Position numbers and translations under genes: made by a program. From Zipacnadum sp036504235 (GTDB taxonomy: Bacteria > Armatimonadota > Zipacnadia > Zipacnadales > Zipacnadaceae): a stretch of 32,017 bases of DNA. This document shows positions 15,280 to 24,853 of this stretch, piece after piece; position 1 is the first letter of the stretch, and the number at the start of each line of letters is the position of its first letter. Location: positions 1 to 32,017 of the forward strand of contig DASXVN010000050.1 of the NCBI GenBank assembly GCA_036504235.1, written 5' to 3'. A model generated the notes under the pieces. That model worked only from the letters and a program-made list of their open reading frames with translations, had not been told where the DNA came from and searched no databases.

Positions 15280-16485
15280 CTAGTTGATCGCCCCGCGCAA
15301 CTCCTGGACGGTGAAGGTCTTCCCACTCCGGATCAGCTCGCGGGCCGCTGGCACCTGGTCCCAGACATTGCACATCATCGCCCCGCGCAGCTTGCCCTCG
15401 CGCCGGAAGTACAGCACGCCGGTCTCGTTCTCCTGCTGCCAGTCGGCGAAAACGTCCAGCCGCGGGTCAATCTCACCGACTGCCTCATAGCCAAACTCGA
15501 ACAAATCCGAGTAGAAGTAGGGCATGTAGTCGTATGCCTGGCCGGCTCCGGCCATATTGCGGCCTGCCCACTGGCCCTGGATGACCGCATTGTCCCAGTG
15601 CTCGACGCGCTTGCGCTCACCCAGCGCCATGTAGTTGAACAGCGCGTTGTCGCCGGCGGCGTAGATATTCGGATGGGAGGTCTGCAGAAGGTCGTTGACC
15701 ACGATCCCGTCCGCCACCTCGAGCCCGGCCTGCTGAGCCAGGTCCGTCAGCGGGTATATACCCACCCCGGCGATGATGAAATCGGCCCCCAGCGTCTGCC
15801 CCTCCCGCGTCGCCACCTGCCACGCCTCGCCCTGCGGGGTGATCGCCGCCGGCGCGTCCCCGGTCAGCACCCGCACACCGCGCTGCTCGTAGTGCGCCTG
15901 CAGGGCCCGCCCCAGGCTCTCGGGGAAGACGCGCCCCACCAGGTAGCTGCCGGGGAAGATCATCGTCACTTCGACCTGGTTCAGGTTGAGCGCCGCCGCC
16001 AGCTCCGAGCCGATAAACCCGCCGCCCACGACCGCCACGCGCTTGCCGGCGTGCGCCGCCGGTCGAATCCGCAGGTAGTCATCCAGATAGCGATAGTAGA
16101 GTACGCCCTCCGCGTCGCCGCCGGGGATCTCCAGCCGACGCGGTCGCCCGCCGGTGGCCAGCAGCAGCTTCTCGTAGGCGTACTGACTCCCGTCGCCCAG
16201 CGTCACGGTCTGCGCCGCCGGGTCCAGGCCGACTACCTCCGCGCCCAGCTTCAGGTCCACGTGGTGGCCGGGGTACCAGTCCTCCGGCTGCAGGAAGAGG
16301 TCCGCTACCTGCTTCTTGCCGGTCCATAGTTGCTTGCTGAGCGGGGGGCGTTCGTAGGGGCGGTGCGGCTCGTCGCCGAGCAGCAAAATGGCGCCGTCCG
16401 GGTCCAGCTCGCGGATGCCCGCCACCGCGGAGCCGCCCGCCAGACCAGCGCCGACAATCACATAGCGGTACTTGGGTGGGGCCAT
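15280..16485 (-). CDS. FAD-dependent NAD(P)H oxidoreductase (ferredoxin reductase/AIF-like)
   Basis: The 401-residue flavoprotein has an N-terminal FAD fold (VIVGAGLAGGSAV at about 9-21), the RPYERPPLSK segment characteristic of ferredoxin/rubredoxin reductases, an NAD(P) fold (VAVVGGGFIGSELAAALN near 150) and the second flavin motif IYAAGDNA. A C-terminal reductase-like domain follows with an FxYDLFEFGYEAVGE-like stretch. It probably moves electrons from NAD(P)H to a small iron-sulfur partner. It leads the pterin operon (GGAGGAGG before the ATG), which raises the idea that it serves a pterin-dependent step, though this is only context. The nearest ferredoxin in the window (73-456) is far away. 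Confidence 0.88.
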   Translation of the reverse strand: MAPPKYRYVIVGAGLAGGSAVAGIRELDPDGAILLLGDEPHRPYERPPLSKQLWTGKKQVADLFLQPEDWYPGHHVDLKLGAEVVGLDPAAQTVTLGDGSQYAYEKLLLATGGRPRRLEIPGGDAEGVLYYRYLDDYLRIRPAAHAGKRVAVVGGGFIGSELAAALNLNQVEVTMIFPGSYLVGRVFPESLGRALQAHYEQRGVRVLTGDAPAAITPQGEAWQVATREGQTLGADFIIAGVGIYPLTDLAQQAGLEVADGIVVNDLLQTSHPNIYAAGDNALFNYMALGERKRVEHWDNAVIQGQWAGRNMAGAGQAYDYMPYFYSDLFEFGYEAVGEIDPRLDVFADWQQENETGVLYFRREGKLRGAMMCNVWDQVPAARELIRSGKTFTVQELRGAIN

Positions 16486-16585
16486 GGCTGCCTCCTCCGA
16501 GGTCCGGGAGCGACGGCCTCCCGGGTTGCTTGCTCCTTAAGCGACGCTGGGTCCCCGCCGATGGTTCTGCGGGGCAAAATTCGCC

Positions 16586-18098
16586 TCAGAAAGGGGTGAC
16601 CAGATGGAGCTGGCTGCGCAACACCAGCGCGAAAACCACCTGCGCCAGCACCACCAGCGTCGGCCCGGCCAAGCGTAGCGAGGGAGGCAGGCGGAGCAGG
16701 GCCCCGGCGGCCGGCAGCGCCGCCAGCGGCATGAGGAAGACCCAGATGCGCTCCACCTCGCCGCGCGTGGAGCCCAGCAGCAGCAAACCGGCCAGGGTGA
16801 GGGCCAGCCCGACCGCCAAATTCCGCAGCCAATCCCGGGACCCCGCCGGCCCGGCCCAGCCCACGCCGAACCACAGCAGCAGCGCCGGCCCCACAAACAG
16901 CAGCCAGCCGTAGGCGTTCAGCGCCAGCCAGGTCAGGTACTCGCGGTGTTCGCGCACCATGATCTCGCGCTGCGCGGCCAGGGACGCCGCCATCGCGGTC
17001 GGCAGGCTGTAGCCACCCGCCGCCGCTAGAAATCCATAGAAGGCCACAAATCCGGCCGCCGCCAGGAGCAACCCGCGGCCCAGTTCCACGGGTCGGCGCT
17101 CCGGCCGGCCCACCGCCAGGAGCAGCGCCACCGGAAGCAGCGCCAGGTAGCCGTAATTCCACAGCAGAGCCACCGCCGCGCCCAGTCCGGCCAGCAGGTA
17201 CAGCCAACCGCCGTTCCGCAAGCTCGCCGCCCAGAGGGCCAGCGCCGAGAGCGCCAGCACCGCGCCCAGTCCGTCAATACTGGGGATAAAGCACAGCAGC
17301 GAGGGCACCGTCATACTCAGCAGCGCCGCCACTATCCCCACCCGGCGGTCCGCCAGCGTCGCCCCCAGCCAGTACACCGGCAGCACGATCAACACCGGCG
17401 CCAAGGTCAGCAGCCAGCCGACCAGAACGGCGATCACGGCGTCGGTGGCCGCCACAGGACGGGCCGTGCCGCCGCGCGCCATCTGCGCCAGATCGGCCCC
17501 GGTGACGCCCCAAGTGCGCTGCATCCGGGCCTCCACCGCCGCTAGCAGGTCCGGCTGCCCCAGGAGCGCGTTGCGCACCGCCATGAGGAGGAGAATCGGC
17601 CCGGGGGGATGAGTCCGCACGCGGTCGGGGACCGTCGGCGACTCCGCCCGCGCGACGTGCTGGGCCAGGGCGTCGCCCGGCCCGGCCCCTTGCGCAGCCT
17701 CGTTGTAGTAGCCGAGGGAGGTGTCGCTCAGCATCACCAGCGCGGCAGTCACGGTGTAGGCCGGCTCGTGGGTGGCGACGCCGGCCATCATCACCGCGCC
17801 CAGCGCGACCATCAGCGCCAACATCCCGGCGCAGGCGCGGCGGGAGGGGACCCGATCCCCGCGCAGCTTGTCCAGCGTCAACAGCGCGGCCAGCGCCGCC
17901 GCCGCCAGCGCGACCGCCGACGCCGGGCCCCAGGCCAACACAGGGTTGCGTAGCGGCCAGGACCACTCGGGGGCACCGTAGGGCAGCAGCCCCTGCGTGA
18001 AAGCCACCGCCACCGCCGCGGTCAGGGCCACGCTGCCGCCCACCAGGGCCAACCCCTGGCGCACGCTCAGCTCTCGGGTTGCCCGCGGCGCGCCTGGC

Positions 18099-18106
<8 letters not shown>
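16586..18106 (-). CDS. Polytopic membrane protein, GT-C glycosyltransferase-like
   Basis: A 506-residue protein with about eleven to thirteen predicted membrane helices. The segment 'DRVRTHPPGPILLLMAVRN' (around 160-178) resembles the HPPG loop common to PMT/ArnT-type GT-C glycosyltransferases, and an acidic residue lies in the loop before it (LSDTSLGYYNEAA). This suggests transfer of a sugar from a polyprenyl-phosphate donor; I cannot name the acceptor. It starts at GTG (18106), with GGAGG about 6 nt upstream, and overlaps the pseudouridine synthase stop by 8 nt. It is unlike the plus-strand GT-C-like protein at 3051-4985 in length and tail. Confidence 0.75.
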
Positions 18107-18842
<736 letters not shown>

Positions 18843-20063
18843 AGAGTAGCACCGCCCCTGACAGGGCTAGTAGTCCCAGCAGCCCGTGGTTAGGCCCCAG
18901 CGGGCCGAGCGGCGTGGCTGCGACCGCCACCGACTGGCGCGCGAGCAGCGGCAAACGCACCTCCGGCTGTCCGGCCCGGCGCACCAGCAGCCAGCCGACC
19001 GGCTGACCCGCGGCTACCGGCGCGCGCTGCGTTGCCGGCGCCAGTTGCAGCTGCCAATTCCGCGGCGCGCCCCGGGGGGTCACAAAGGCTGCGTCCGCCG
19101 CCGGCCCGGCGAGCACTGAGGCGGTCTGGCCGCCTCTCACCGACACGGGGCAGGTCGCTCCGGCCCCCAGCGCCGGCTTGACCCGCGTATAGTTGCCATA
19201 GCCCCACTCCAGCAGGCTGCGGGCGTCGGTCCAGATGTCGCGGCTGTTGAGCACCACGCAAATCAGGTCCCAACCGCCGCTGCGCGCACTGGCCGCGTAG
19301 CAGTTTCCGGCCTGCTTGGTGTACCCGGTCTTGAGCCCGGTACACAGGTCCCAACGCCGCAGCAGACGATTCTGGTTCCCCACCTGCCGGCTCTGCTCGG
19401 CTGTCAGCGTCGGCAACTGCGCGCCCGGCAGCGCCGCGATCTCGCGCAGCAAGGGGTGGCTCCAGAAGCACCGCGCGATCACCGCCAGGTCTCCGGCGGT
19501 CGTATACTGGCTCAGGCTGTGCAGCCCATGAGGATTGACGAAATGCGTGCCGCGCAGGCCCAGTTCCTGCGCCTTGGCGTTCATCATCTCGGCAAACTGC
19601 GCCTGGGTGCCGCCCACGTGACAGGCCAGCGCCGCGGCGGCGTCATTCGCCGACTTGAGGATCGCCCCGGTCAGCAGCTCCTGCACGGGGACTTGCTGGC
19701 CGGCTCTCAGACCCAGACTGGTCTCGCCCACCGCCGCGGCCTCCGGCGTTACCGTGACCAGCTCCTCGGGCCGGCAATGCTCGGCGGCGAGGATCGTGGT
19801 CATCATCTTGGTGAGGCTGGCGGGAAACATCCGCTGCTCGGGGTTGAGCGTGGCCAGAATCTGGCCGGTCGCGGCGTCCAGCAGAACCGCGGACTGACCC
19901 CGGATCGCGGGGGGCGGGGGCAAGGACGGGCAGAGCGACTGCGGCCGGCGCAGGATTTCCACCGGGGCCGGAGCCTTAGTCCGCACCGGCAGAGGAGCGG
20001 CCTTCCGGACGGGAGGCTGGGCGAAGACGGCGCTGCCGCACAGCGCGGCGGCCACCACCAGCA

Positions 20064-20666
20064 CTAGGCCTCGAACTCGAATGGCTCCTCTTCCTCCTTG
20101 GCGGGGGCGGGCTTGTCCTCCAGGCCCCGGCTCAGCGACTTGGCGAGCGTTTCCGCCGCGTCGTCGCTCAGGGGCGGCAGGTCCTGCAGGTTGGCCAGGC
20201 CAAACAGCTTCAGAAATTCAGCGGTGGTGACAAAGCGGAAGGGCCGGCCGGGCACTTTCTCACGTCCGGCCGTGTTCACTAGCCCCTTGTCGAGCAGCGT
20301 GCGCACCGGCCCGGCGGAGTTGACCCCGCGGACCAACTCAATCTGGGGACGAGTGATGGGCTGGCGGTAGGCGATGATCGCCAGCGTCTCCAGCGCCGCC
20401 CGGGACAGCTCCTCCGGTTTGGGCTCGAGAAAGACGCGGACGACCTCCGCGTAGGTTTCGCGGGTGGCCAGGGAGTACCCTCCGGCCAGCAGGACGACGT
20501 GCAGGCCGTGGCCTTCCAGACGGGTAGAGAGTTGCTCCAAAACGGGGGGAATCTCGTCGGTGGTGACGCCCAAGCACTCCGCCAGCCGCCCAGCCGGAAT
20601 CGGCTCGCGGCTCACGAACAGCAGACATTCAGCGGCGGCACACAGATCGAGTGTTGCTTCTACCAT
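20064..20666 (-). CDS. scpB: Segregation and condensation protein B
   Basis: The 200-residue winged-helix protein is a subunit of the Smc-ScpAB chromosome condensin. Family features are the opening 'AAAECLLFVSREPIPAGRLAE', the central 'LSRAALETLAIIAYRQPITRPQIE' and RGVNSAGPVRTLLDKGLV, and the 'FRFVTTAEFLKLFGL' C-terminal wing. The tail after residue 175 is acidic and variable. A consensus promoter lies just upstream at 20717-20745, so scpB and the genes after it can be expressed independently of scpA. The stop codon overlaps the carboxypeptidase reading frame. Confidence 0.95.
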   Translation of the reverse strand: MVEATLDLCAAAECLLFVSREPIPAGRLAECLGVTTDEIPPVLEQLSTRLEGHGLHVVLLAGGYSLATRETYAEVVRVFLEPKPEELSRAALETLAIIAYRQPITRPQIELVRGVNSAGPVRTLLDKGLVNTAGREKVPGRPFRFVTTAEFLKLFGLANLQDLPPLSDDAAETLAKSLSRGLEDKPAPAKEEEEPFEFEA

Positions 20667-20716
20667 GGGGGTTTGCGGTGAATATTGCTTCCAAGGGATG
20701 CTGTGCGGGCACCCCT

Positions 20717-20745
20717 ATCATAGCCGCGAGCGCCCCAGGCGTCAA
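20717..20745 (-). promoter_or_regulatory. Sigma-70 promoter for scpB and downstream genes
   Basis: Minus strand: TTGACG (20745-20740), a 17-bp spacer and TATGAT (20722-20717). The -35 box overlaps the scpA stop codon. Transcription should begin near 20710, about 44 nt before the scpB start. It would drive scpB, the carboxypeptidase, the pseudouridine synthase and the membrane protein. Confidence 0.78.
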
Positions 20746-21569
20746 GCTTCCGGGCCGCTCTCGATCTCTGCCTCCGGCGGCACGTCGGCGGTGACCGTCG
20801 CGCCGGGGAGGGGCGTCTGGACGGCTCTGACCATGATCTCGCCGCGGGGCGCCTCCTGGCGCACCTCCACTTCCTGCCGCCGCATCATCTCCAGCAGCGC
20901 CAGAAAAGTGACGATGATGGCCGCGCGGGACGCCACCTCGCCCACCAGTTGGGAGAAGGAGAACTCCTCCCGCTCCGTGCGCAGGCGCAGGCGAATTTCC
21001 TCGATCCGGTCCGGCACGGTCAGCCGCGGCAGCACCACGCGTCCCATGGGCTCGGGAACCGCCCGCTTGAGCATGTCGCTGACCGCGCCGACCATGTCAA
21101 ACAGCGACACGTCCTGCAGCGTGACAAAGCCGCTCTCCACCCCGGAGTCCTCGGACAGGGGGCGCAGGAAAATCCGCTCGCGCAGCCGCTTGGCCGTGTC
21201 CAGGCGGGTAGCGGCTTCCTTATAGATGTGGTATTGCGCCAGCCGCCGCTGCAACTCCACCGCCGGGTCCTCGGTGGCCTCCGGCTCTTCCTCCGTCTCC
21301 GGCTCGGGCGGCAGCAGCGTTTTGGACTTGACGTAGGAAAGCGCCGCCGCGGTGATCAGGAATTCCCCGCTCAGTTCCACGTTGATCTCCTGCATGGTGC
21401 GCAGGTACTCAAGGTACTGCCCGGTAACCTCCGCCACCGGCACCTCCGCGATGTCCACCTCGTGCGCTCGCACCAGGTGCAGCAGCAGGTCCAGGGGCCC
21501 CGTGAAGCAGAAAATCTGCACGGGGTACCCAGTGTAGTTAGTGGTTTCGCCGGCGGCAGTGGCTTTCAT
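20742..21569 (-). CDS. scpA: Segregation and condensation protein A
   Basis: The 275-residue kleisin subunit of the Smc-ScpAB complex bridges the Smc heads. The N-terminal signature CFTGPLDLLLHLVRAHEVDI is clear, followed by 'ITAAALSYVKSKTLLP', an acidic linker (about 85-105), and a C-terminal winged-helix segment (about 200-245: FSQLVGEVASRAAIIVTFLALLEMMRRQ). The ATG at 21569 follows the nucleotidyltransferase stop by 9 nt and has no good Shine-Dalgarno sequence, so it probably relies on translational coupling. A 30-residue Pro/Glu-rich extension follows the last domain. Confidence 0.95.
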   Translation of the reverse strand: MKATAAGETTNYTGYPVQIFCFTGPLDLLLHLVRAHEVDIAEVPVAEVTGQYLEYLRTMQEINVELSGEFLITAAALSYVKSKTLLPPEPETEEEPEATEDPAVELQRRLAQYHIYKEAATRLDTAKRLRERIFLRPLSEDSGVESGFVTLQDVSLFDMVGAVSDMLKRAVPEPMGRVVLPRLTVPDRIEEIRLRLRTEREEFSFSQLVGEVASRAAIIVTFLALLEMMRRQEVEVRQEAPRGEIMVRAVQTPLPGATVTADVPPEAEIESGPEA

Positions 21570-21578
21570 ATAAGGGAG

Positions 21579-22664
21579 CTAGACGGCCCGCATGGCGCTC
21601 ATGTCGCCCAGCAGGAGACGCATGGGCGCGAACGAGCCCTCGCTGGGCCCGGACACCTCGACTTGCTGTCCCAGCACCGAGTCGCTGAGCCCGCCGCGCA
21701 TGTGGCTGAGGCGCGAGTCCTGCTGGATGATGCAGTTCTCCACCCGGCTGTCCGTGATCTCACAGCCGGAGTCGATGGAGGCATAGGGCCCGATCTCCGA
21801 GTCGACCAGCACGCAATTCTCGGCGATCAGACACGGCCCGTGCAGGTGGCAGTTGGTCAGCCGGGTCCCGCGGCCCACCCTGACTACGCCCTCGAGAGTG
21901 GTCTGCTCGTCGCACGTGCCCAGCACCTGCCCCTCCAGCCGGTCCAAGTACAACCGGTTGGCCTTGAGCAACTCCGCCGGGCGCCCGGCGTCCTCCCAGA
22001 ACCCCTGGACCACGCAGGCTCGCACCAAGTCGCCCCGGTTCACCAGGGCCTGGATGGCGTCGGTGATCTCATACTCCCCGCGGGCGGAAGGTGGCGTGTG
22101 CGCAATCGCGTCCAGGATCGCCGGGCTGAAGGCATAGGCGCCCACCACGGCAAGGTTGCTGCGCGGCTCGGCGGGCTTTTCCTCCAGGGCGACGACCCGG
22201 TCGCCCTCCGTGACCGCCACACCGTAGGCGCGCGGGTCCTCCACTTCCTTGACATACAGCGTCGCCGCCGCCGGCTCCTCCCGGAAGGCCGACACCAGGT
22301 CGGCAAGCCCGCATTCCAGGAGATTGTCGCCCAGGTAGAGCAGAAACTCTTCGCCGTCGATGAAGTCGGCCGCCGCCTTCACCGCGTGGCCGAGGCCCAG
22401 CGGCTTGTCCTGCGTGCGGTAGCACACGGACAGCTCCCAGGCGCTACCGTCCCCCACGTACCGGTGAATGGCTTCCGGCCGATGCCCGACCACCACGGCC
22501 ACTTGCTCCACGCCCACCGCCGCCAGGCTCTCCAGCGCCCAGCCCAGCAGCGGCTTACCCGCGACCGGCAGCAGATGTTTGGGCCGCGAGAACGTCAGGG
22601 GCCGCAGTCGCGAGCCTTCGCCGGCGCACAAAAGCACAGCTTTGCGGATCGGAGCTATGGACAC
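21579..22664 (-). CDS. Sugar nucleotidyltransferase, long glucose-1-phosphate thymidylyltransferase type
   Basis: The 361-residue enzyme has the nucleotidyltransferase head (CAGEGSRLRPLTFSRPKHLLP, about 13-33; active-site Arg19 and Lys29, then YLGDN for metal binding, GEYEITDAI and GFWEDAG). A C-terminal left-handed beta-helix of hexapeptide-like repeats spans about 255-330. This is the long StrD/RmlA-like form that makes dTDP-glucose or another NDP-sugar from a sugar 1-phosphate. It starts with GTG (22664), with AAGGAGG 7 nt upstream. It is inserted between the M50 protease and scpA, where Firmicutes usually have other genes. It may supply precursor for the GT-C-like enzymes, but no other dTDP-rhamnose gene is present. 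Confidence 0.87.
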   Translation of the reverse strand: MSIAPIRKAVLLCAGEGSRLRPLTFSRPKHLLPVAGKPLLGWALESLAAVGVEQVAVVVGHRPEAIHRYVGDGSAWELSVCYRTQDKPLGLGHAVKAAADFIDGEEFLLYLGDNLLECGLADLVSAFREEPAAATLYVKEVEDPRAYGVAVTEGDRVVALEEKPAEPRSNLAVVGAYAFSPAILDAIAHTPPSARGEYEITDAIQALVNRGDLVRACVVQGFWEDAGRPAELLKANRLYLDRLEGQVLGTCDEQTTLEGVVRVGRGTRLTNCHLHGPCLIAENCVLVDSEIGPYASIDSGCEITDSRVENCIIQQDSRLSHMRGGLSDSVLGQQVEVSGPSEGSFAPMRLLLGDMSAMRAV

Positions 22665-22680
22665 GGGCGTGCCTCCTTGC

Positions 22681-23310
22681 TTATCCCCCCAAGAGCAACT
22701 TCCGGATCAGGTAGATCGGCAGGGCCACGATTAGCGAAACCCCGGGCACGAGGTTGAAAGCAACGACCATTCCCAGCAGGGGCAGCATCCCCCAGCGAGC
22801 ATAAAAACCCCGCACGGCGTGGGCCGAGCGTAGCGGCAGCAACCCCAGCAGGACGTGTGATCCGTCCAGCGGGTAAAGAGGGATAAGGTTAAAGACGGCC
22901 AAAGCCACGTTTAGGGTCACTATGAAGACGACCGTATCCAGGTACGCGCCGGGGACGATCGCGAAGCGCACCAGCAGGCCGAAGAGCGCGGCCGTGACCA
23001 AGTTGGCCCCCGCGCCTCCCACCGACACCAGCACATCATCCCGGCGCGGATGCTTGAAATAGGCAGGGTTGACCGGTACCGGCTTACCCCAGCCCAGACC
23101 AAACAGCAGGAAGAAGGTCGTGCCCAGGGGGTCGAAATGCGCCAGCGGATTCAGGGTCACGCGCCCCTGGCTGCGCGCGGTCCGGTCTCCGGCCCAGTCG
23201 GCGATCTTCGCGTGGGCAAACTCATGCACCGTCAGGGCGATCCCCACGGCGATGATAATGGAGCAGACCCCCGCCCAGTCGCCCTGCAGCAAATGCTCAA
23301 TCAGTCCCAT
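22681..23310 (-). CDS. Site-2 protease family (M50) membrane metallopeptidase
   Basis: A 209-residue integral membrane zinc protease. H29-E30-F-A-H33 supplies two zinc ligands and the catalytic Glu, and N141-x2-P144-x4-D149-G (NLIPLYPLDG) the third ligand. About five or six membrane segments surround them. No PDZ or CBS domain is present, so this is the minimal form often seen next to lysA/scpA in Firmicutes and relatives. The substrate is unknown; the anti-sigma factors in this window are an attractive guess only. It lies 23 nt after lysA and 16 nt before the nucleotidyltransferase. The ribosome site is weak. Confidence 0.92.
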   Translation of the reverse strand: MGLIEHLLQGDWAGVCSIIIAVGIALTVHEFAHAKIADWAGDRTARSQGRVTLNPLAHFDPLGTTFFLLFGLGWGKPVPVNPAYFKHPRRDDVLVSVGGAGANLVTAALFGLLVRFAIVPGAYLDTVVFIVTLNVALAVFNLIPLYPLDGSHVLLGLLPLRSAHAVRGFYARWGMLPLLGMVVAFNLVPGVSLIVALPIYLIRKLLLGG

Positions 23311-23333
23311 AGGTTACGCCCACGTTCTCCCGC

Positions 23334-24662
23334 TTAGGCTAGCCGCTCCGGCACCACGTCTTGCGCGACTACGTCGTCCAGCGTCTCGCGCCGCACGATC
23401 AGATCCGCCTGGCCCTCGTTGACCAGCACCATCGCCGGGCGGCAGAAACGGTTGTAGTTGGAGGCCATCGCGTAGTTGTACGCTCCGGTGGAGAACACCG
23501 CCAGCACATCGCCCTCCGCCACCGGCTGAATCCACACCTCCGGCAGCAGCGTATCGGTCTCACAGTGCTTGCCCGCCACGCGCACGGCGTGCTCCGCCGG
23601 CGCCTGATTGGCCTTGTTGGCGACTACCGCCATGTATTCCGCCCCGTACAGCGCCGGGCGCGGATTGTCCGACAGGCCGCCGTCCACCGCCACGTAGGTG
23701 CGCACGCCGGGGATCTCCTTGACCGGACCGACGTGGTACAGCGTCGTGCCGGCGGTGCCGACAATGGACCGGCCCGGCTCCAGAATCAGCTTGGGCAGCG
23801 GATAATCGAACTGCTCGCAGGCGATCCGCAGGCCCGCGGAGGTCACCTGCGCGAGTTGCTCAATACTCGGCGGCGCGTCGTCATTCGTGTAGGTGATCCC
23901 CAGCCCGCCGCCCAGGTCCAACTCGCCGAGCAGCGCGCCAAACTCATCGCGGATGCTGGCCATGAACTCCAGCATCAACTCGGCGGCTTTCTGGAAGCAG
24001 TCCAGCCCAAACAACTGTGAGCCGATATGCGAGTGCAGCCCCCGCAGCTTGACCCCCGGCAATTCCAGGGCCAAGCGCACACCCTCGCGCGCCGCCCCGG
24101 TCGCCAGCCCCAGGCCAAACTTGCTGTCCTGCTGGCCGGTCTGGATGTAGGTATGGGTCTGGGTCTTGATCCCCGGCGCGACCCGCAGCAGGATGTCGGC
24201 CTGCTTCCCGGCGGCTTGGGCGAGCACCGACAGCCGCTCCATCTCGCTGAGGCTATCCACAACCACGCGGCCCACGGACTCCCCTACCGCCAGCGCCAGC
24301 TCCTGATCGGACTTGAAGTTGCCATGGAACTTGATCCGCCCGGCGGGGAAACCGGCCTGCAGCGCGGTGTACAACTCCCCGGCGCTGGCCACGTCCAGGG
24401 CCATGCCCTCCTGCTGGATCAGGCGGCACATAGCCTTGCACATCAACGCCTTGCCGGCGTAGGCCACCTCCACCTCCGGCAGCAGGGCGCGGAAGGCGCT
24501 CAGGTACGACCGGCAGCGTTCGCGCACGTGCTGCTCGTCGAGCACATACAGCGGCGTGCCGAACTCCTCGGCCAGCGCAACCGTATCGCACCCCCCGATC
24601 TCCAGGTGTCCGGCTTGGTTAACCTTCTGCGTTCCGAAAAGCGGTGGCTCGTAGGACCCCAT
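23334..24662 (-). CDS. lysA: Diaminopimelate decarboxylase
   Basis: The 442-residue PLP enzyme carries out the last step of lysine synthesis, meso-diaminopimelate to lysine. Features: the PLP lysine in AYAGKALMCK (Lys71), HGNFKSDQEL, LHSHIGSQL, DLGGGLGITY (phosphate-binding glycines), LEPGRSIVG, HCETDTLL at the dimer-interface active site, and GAYNYAMASNYN. The start at 24662 follows AAGGAG by about 11 nt; in-frame starts further up lie in a hairpin-rich leader and are unlikely. Upstream, a terminator at 24770-24799 separates it from the Ig/amine-oxidase-N gene. The M50 protease, nucleotidyltransferase and scpA follow in the same direction. Confidence 0.96.
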   Translation of the reverse strand: MGSYEPPLFGTQKVNQAGHLEIGGCDTVALAEEFGTPLYVLDEQHVRERCRSYLSAFRALLPEVEVAYAGKALMCKAMCRLIQQEGMALDVASAGELYTALQAGFPAGRIKFHGNFKSDQELALAVGESVGRVVVDSLSEMERLSVLAQAAGKQADILLRVAPGIKTQTHTYIQTGQQDSKFGLGLATGAAREGVRLALELPGVKLRGLHSHIGSQLFGLDCFQKAAELMLEFMASIRDEFGALLGELDLGGGLGITYTNDDAPPSIEQLAQVTSAGLRIACEQFDYPLPKLILEPGRSIVGTAGTTLYHVGPVKEIPGVRTYVAVDGGLSDNPRPALYGAEYMAVVANKANQAPAEHAVRVAGKHCETDTLLPEVWIQPVAEGDVLAVFSTGAYNYAMASNYNRFCRPAMVLVNEGQADLIVRRETLDDVVAQDVVPERLA

Positions 24663-24693
24663 CAGGGAGGTCACTCCTTCCAGTGTCTGGACC

Positions 24694-24713
24694 CCTCCGG
24701 CGCGGGCCGGAGG
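24694..24713 (-). other. Hairpin in the lysA leader
   Basis: CCTCCGGC and GCCGGAGG form a perfect 8-bp stem with a 4-nt loop, about 31 nt before the lysA start codon. I cannot recognise a lysine riboswitch around it (the region between the previous terminator and lysA is only about 107 nt). It may modulate translation or be a transcription pause. Confidence 0.5.
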
Positions 24714-24769
24714 CTTCATTTCTCGGGCGGGAAGCCGGGTGGGCTCCGGCCCCGTCAGAGCATAGCGCA

Positions 24770-24799
24770 AAACAGCCCACGGCACCGCCGGGGCTGTTT
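24770..24799 (-). terminator. Terminator after the Ig/amine-oxidase-N gene
   Basis: AAACAGCCC pairs with GGGCTGTTT around an inner CGGC-ACC-GCCG stem with one unpaired base, giving a long two-part hairpin 54 nt after the stop codon. On the minus strand it ends in TGTTTTGCG. The A-tract and T-tract flanks mean it could also work in the other direction, but no plus-strand gene ends here. Confidence 0.7.
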
Positions 24800-24853
24800 G
24801 CGCGTTAGGCCAACTACGGTTGTGCGGGGCGCTCTGGCCGACCGGCGCGTCCG

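Noticed and set aside
20949..22757. A 602-codon open frame on the plus strand, opposite scpA and the nucleotidyltransferase
   Set aside because: It is antisense to two well-recognised genes, has no domain-like segments and a His/Arg/Gln-rich composition typical of GC-rich shadow frames.
24663..24853. Possible lysine riboswitch before lysA
   Set aside because: Only about 107 nt lie between the upstream terminator and lysA, too short for the class, and the expected five-helix junction pattern is not seen.
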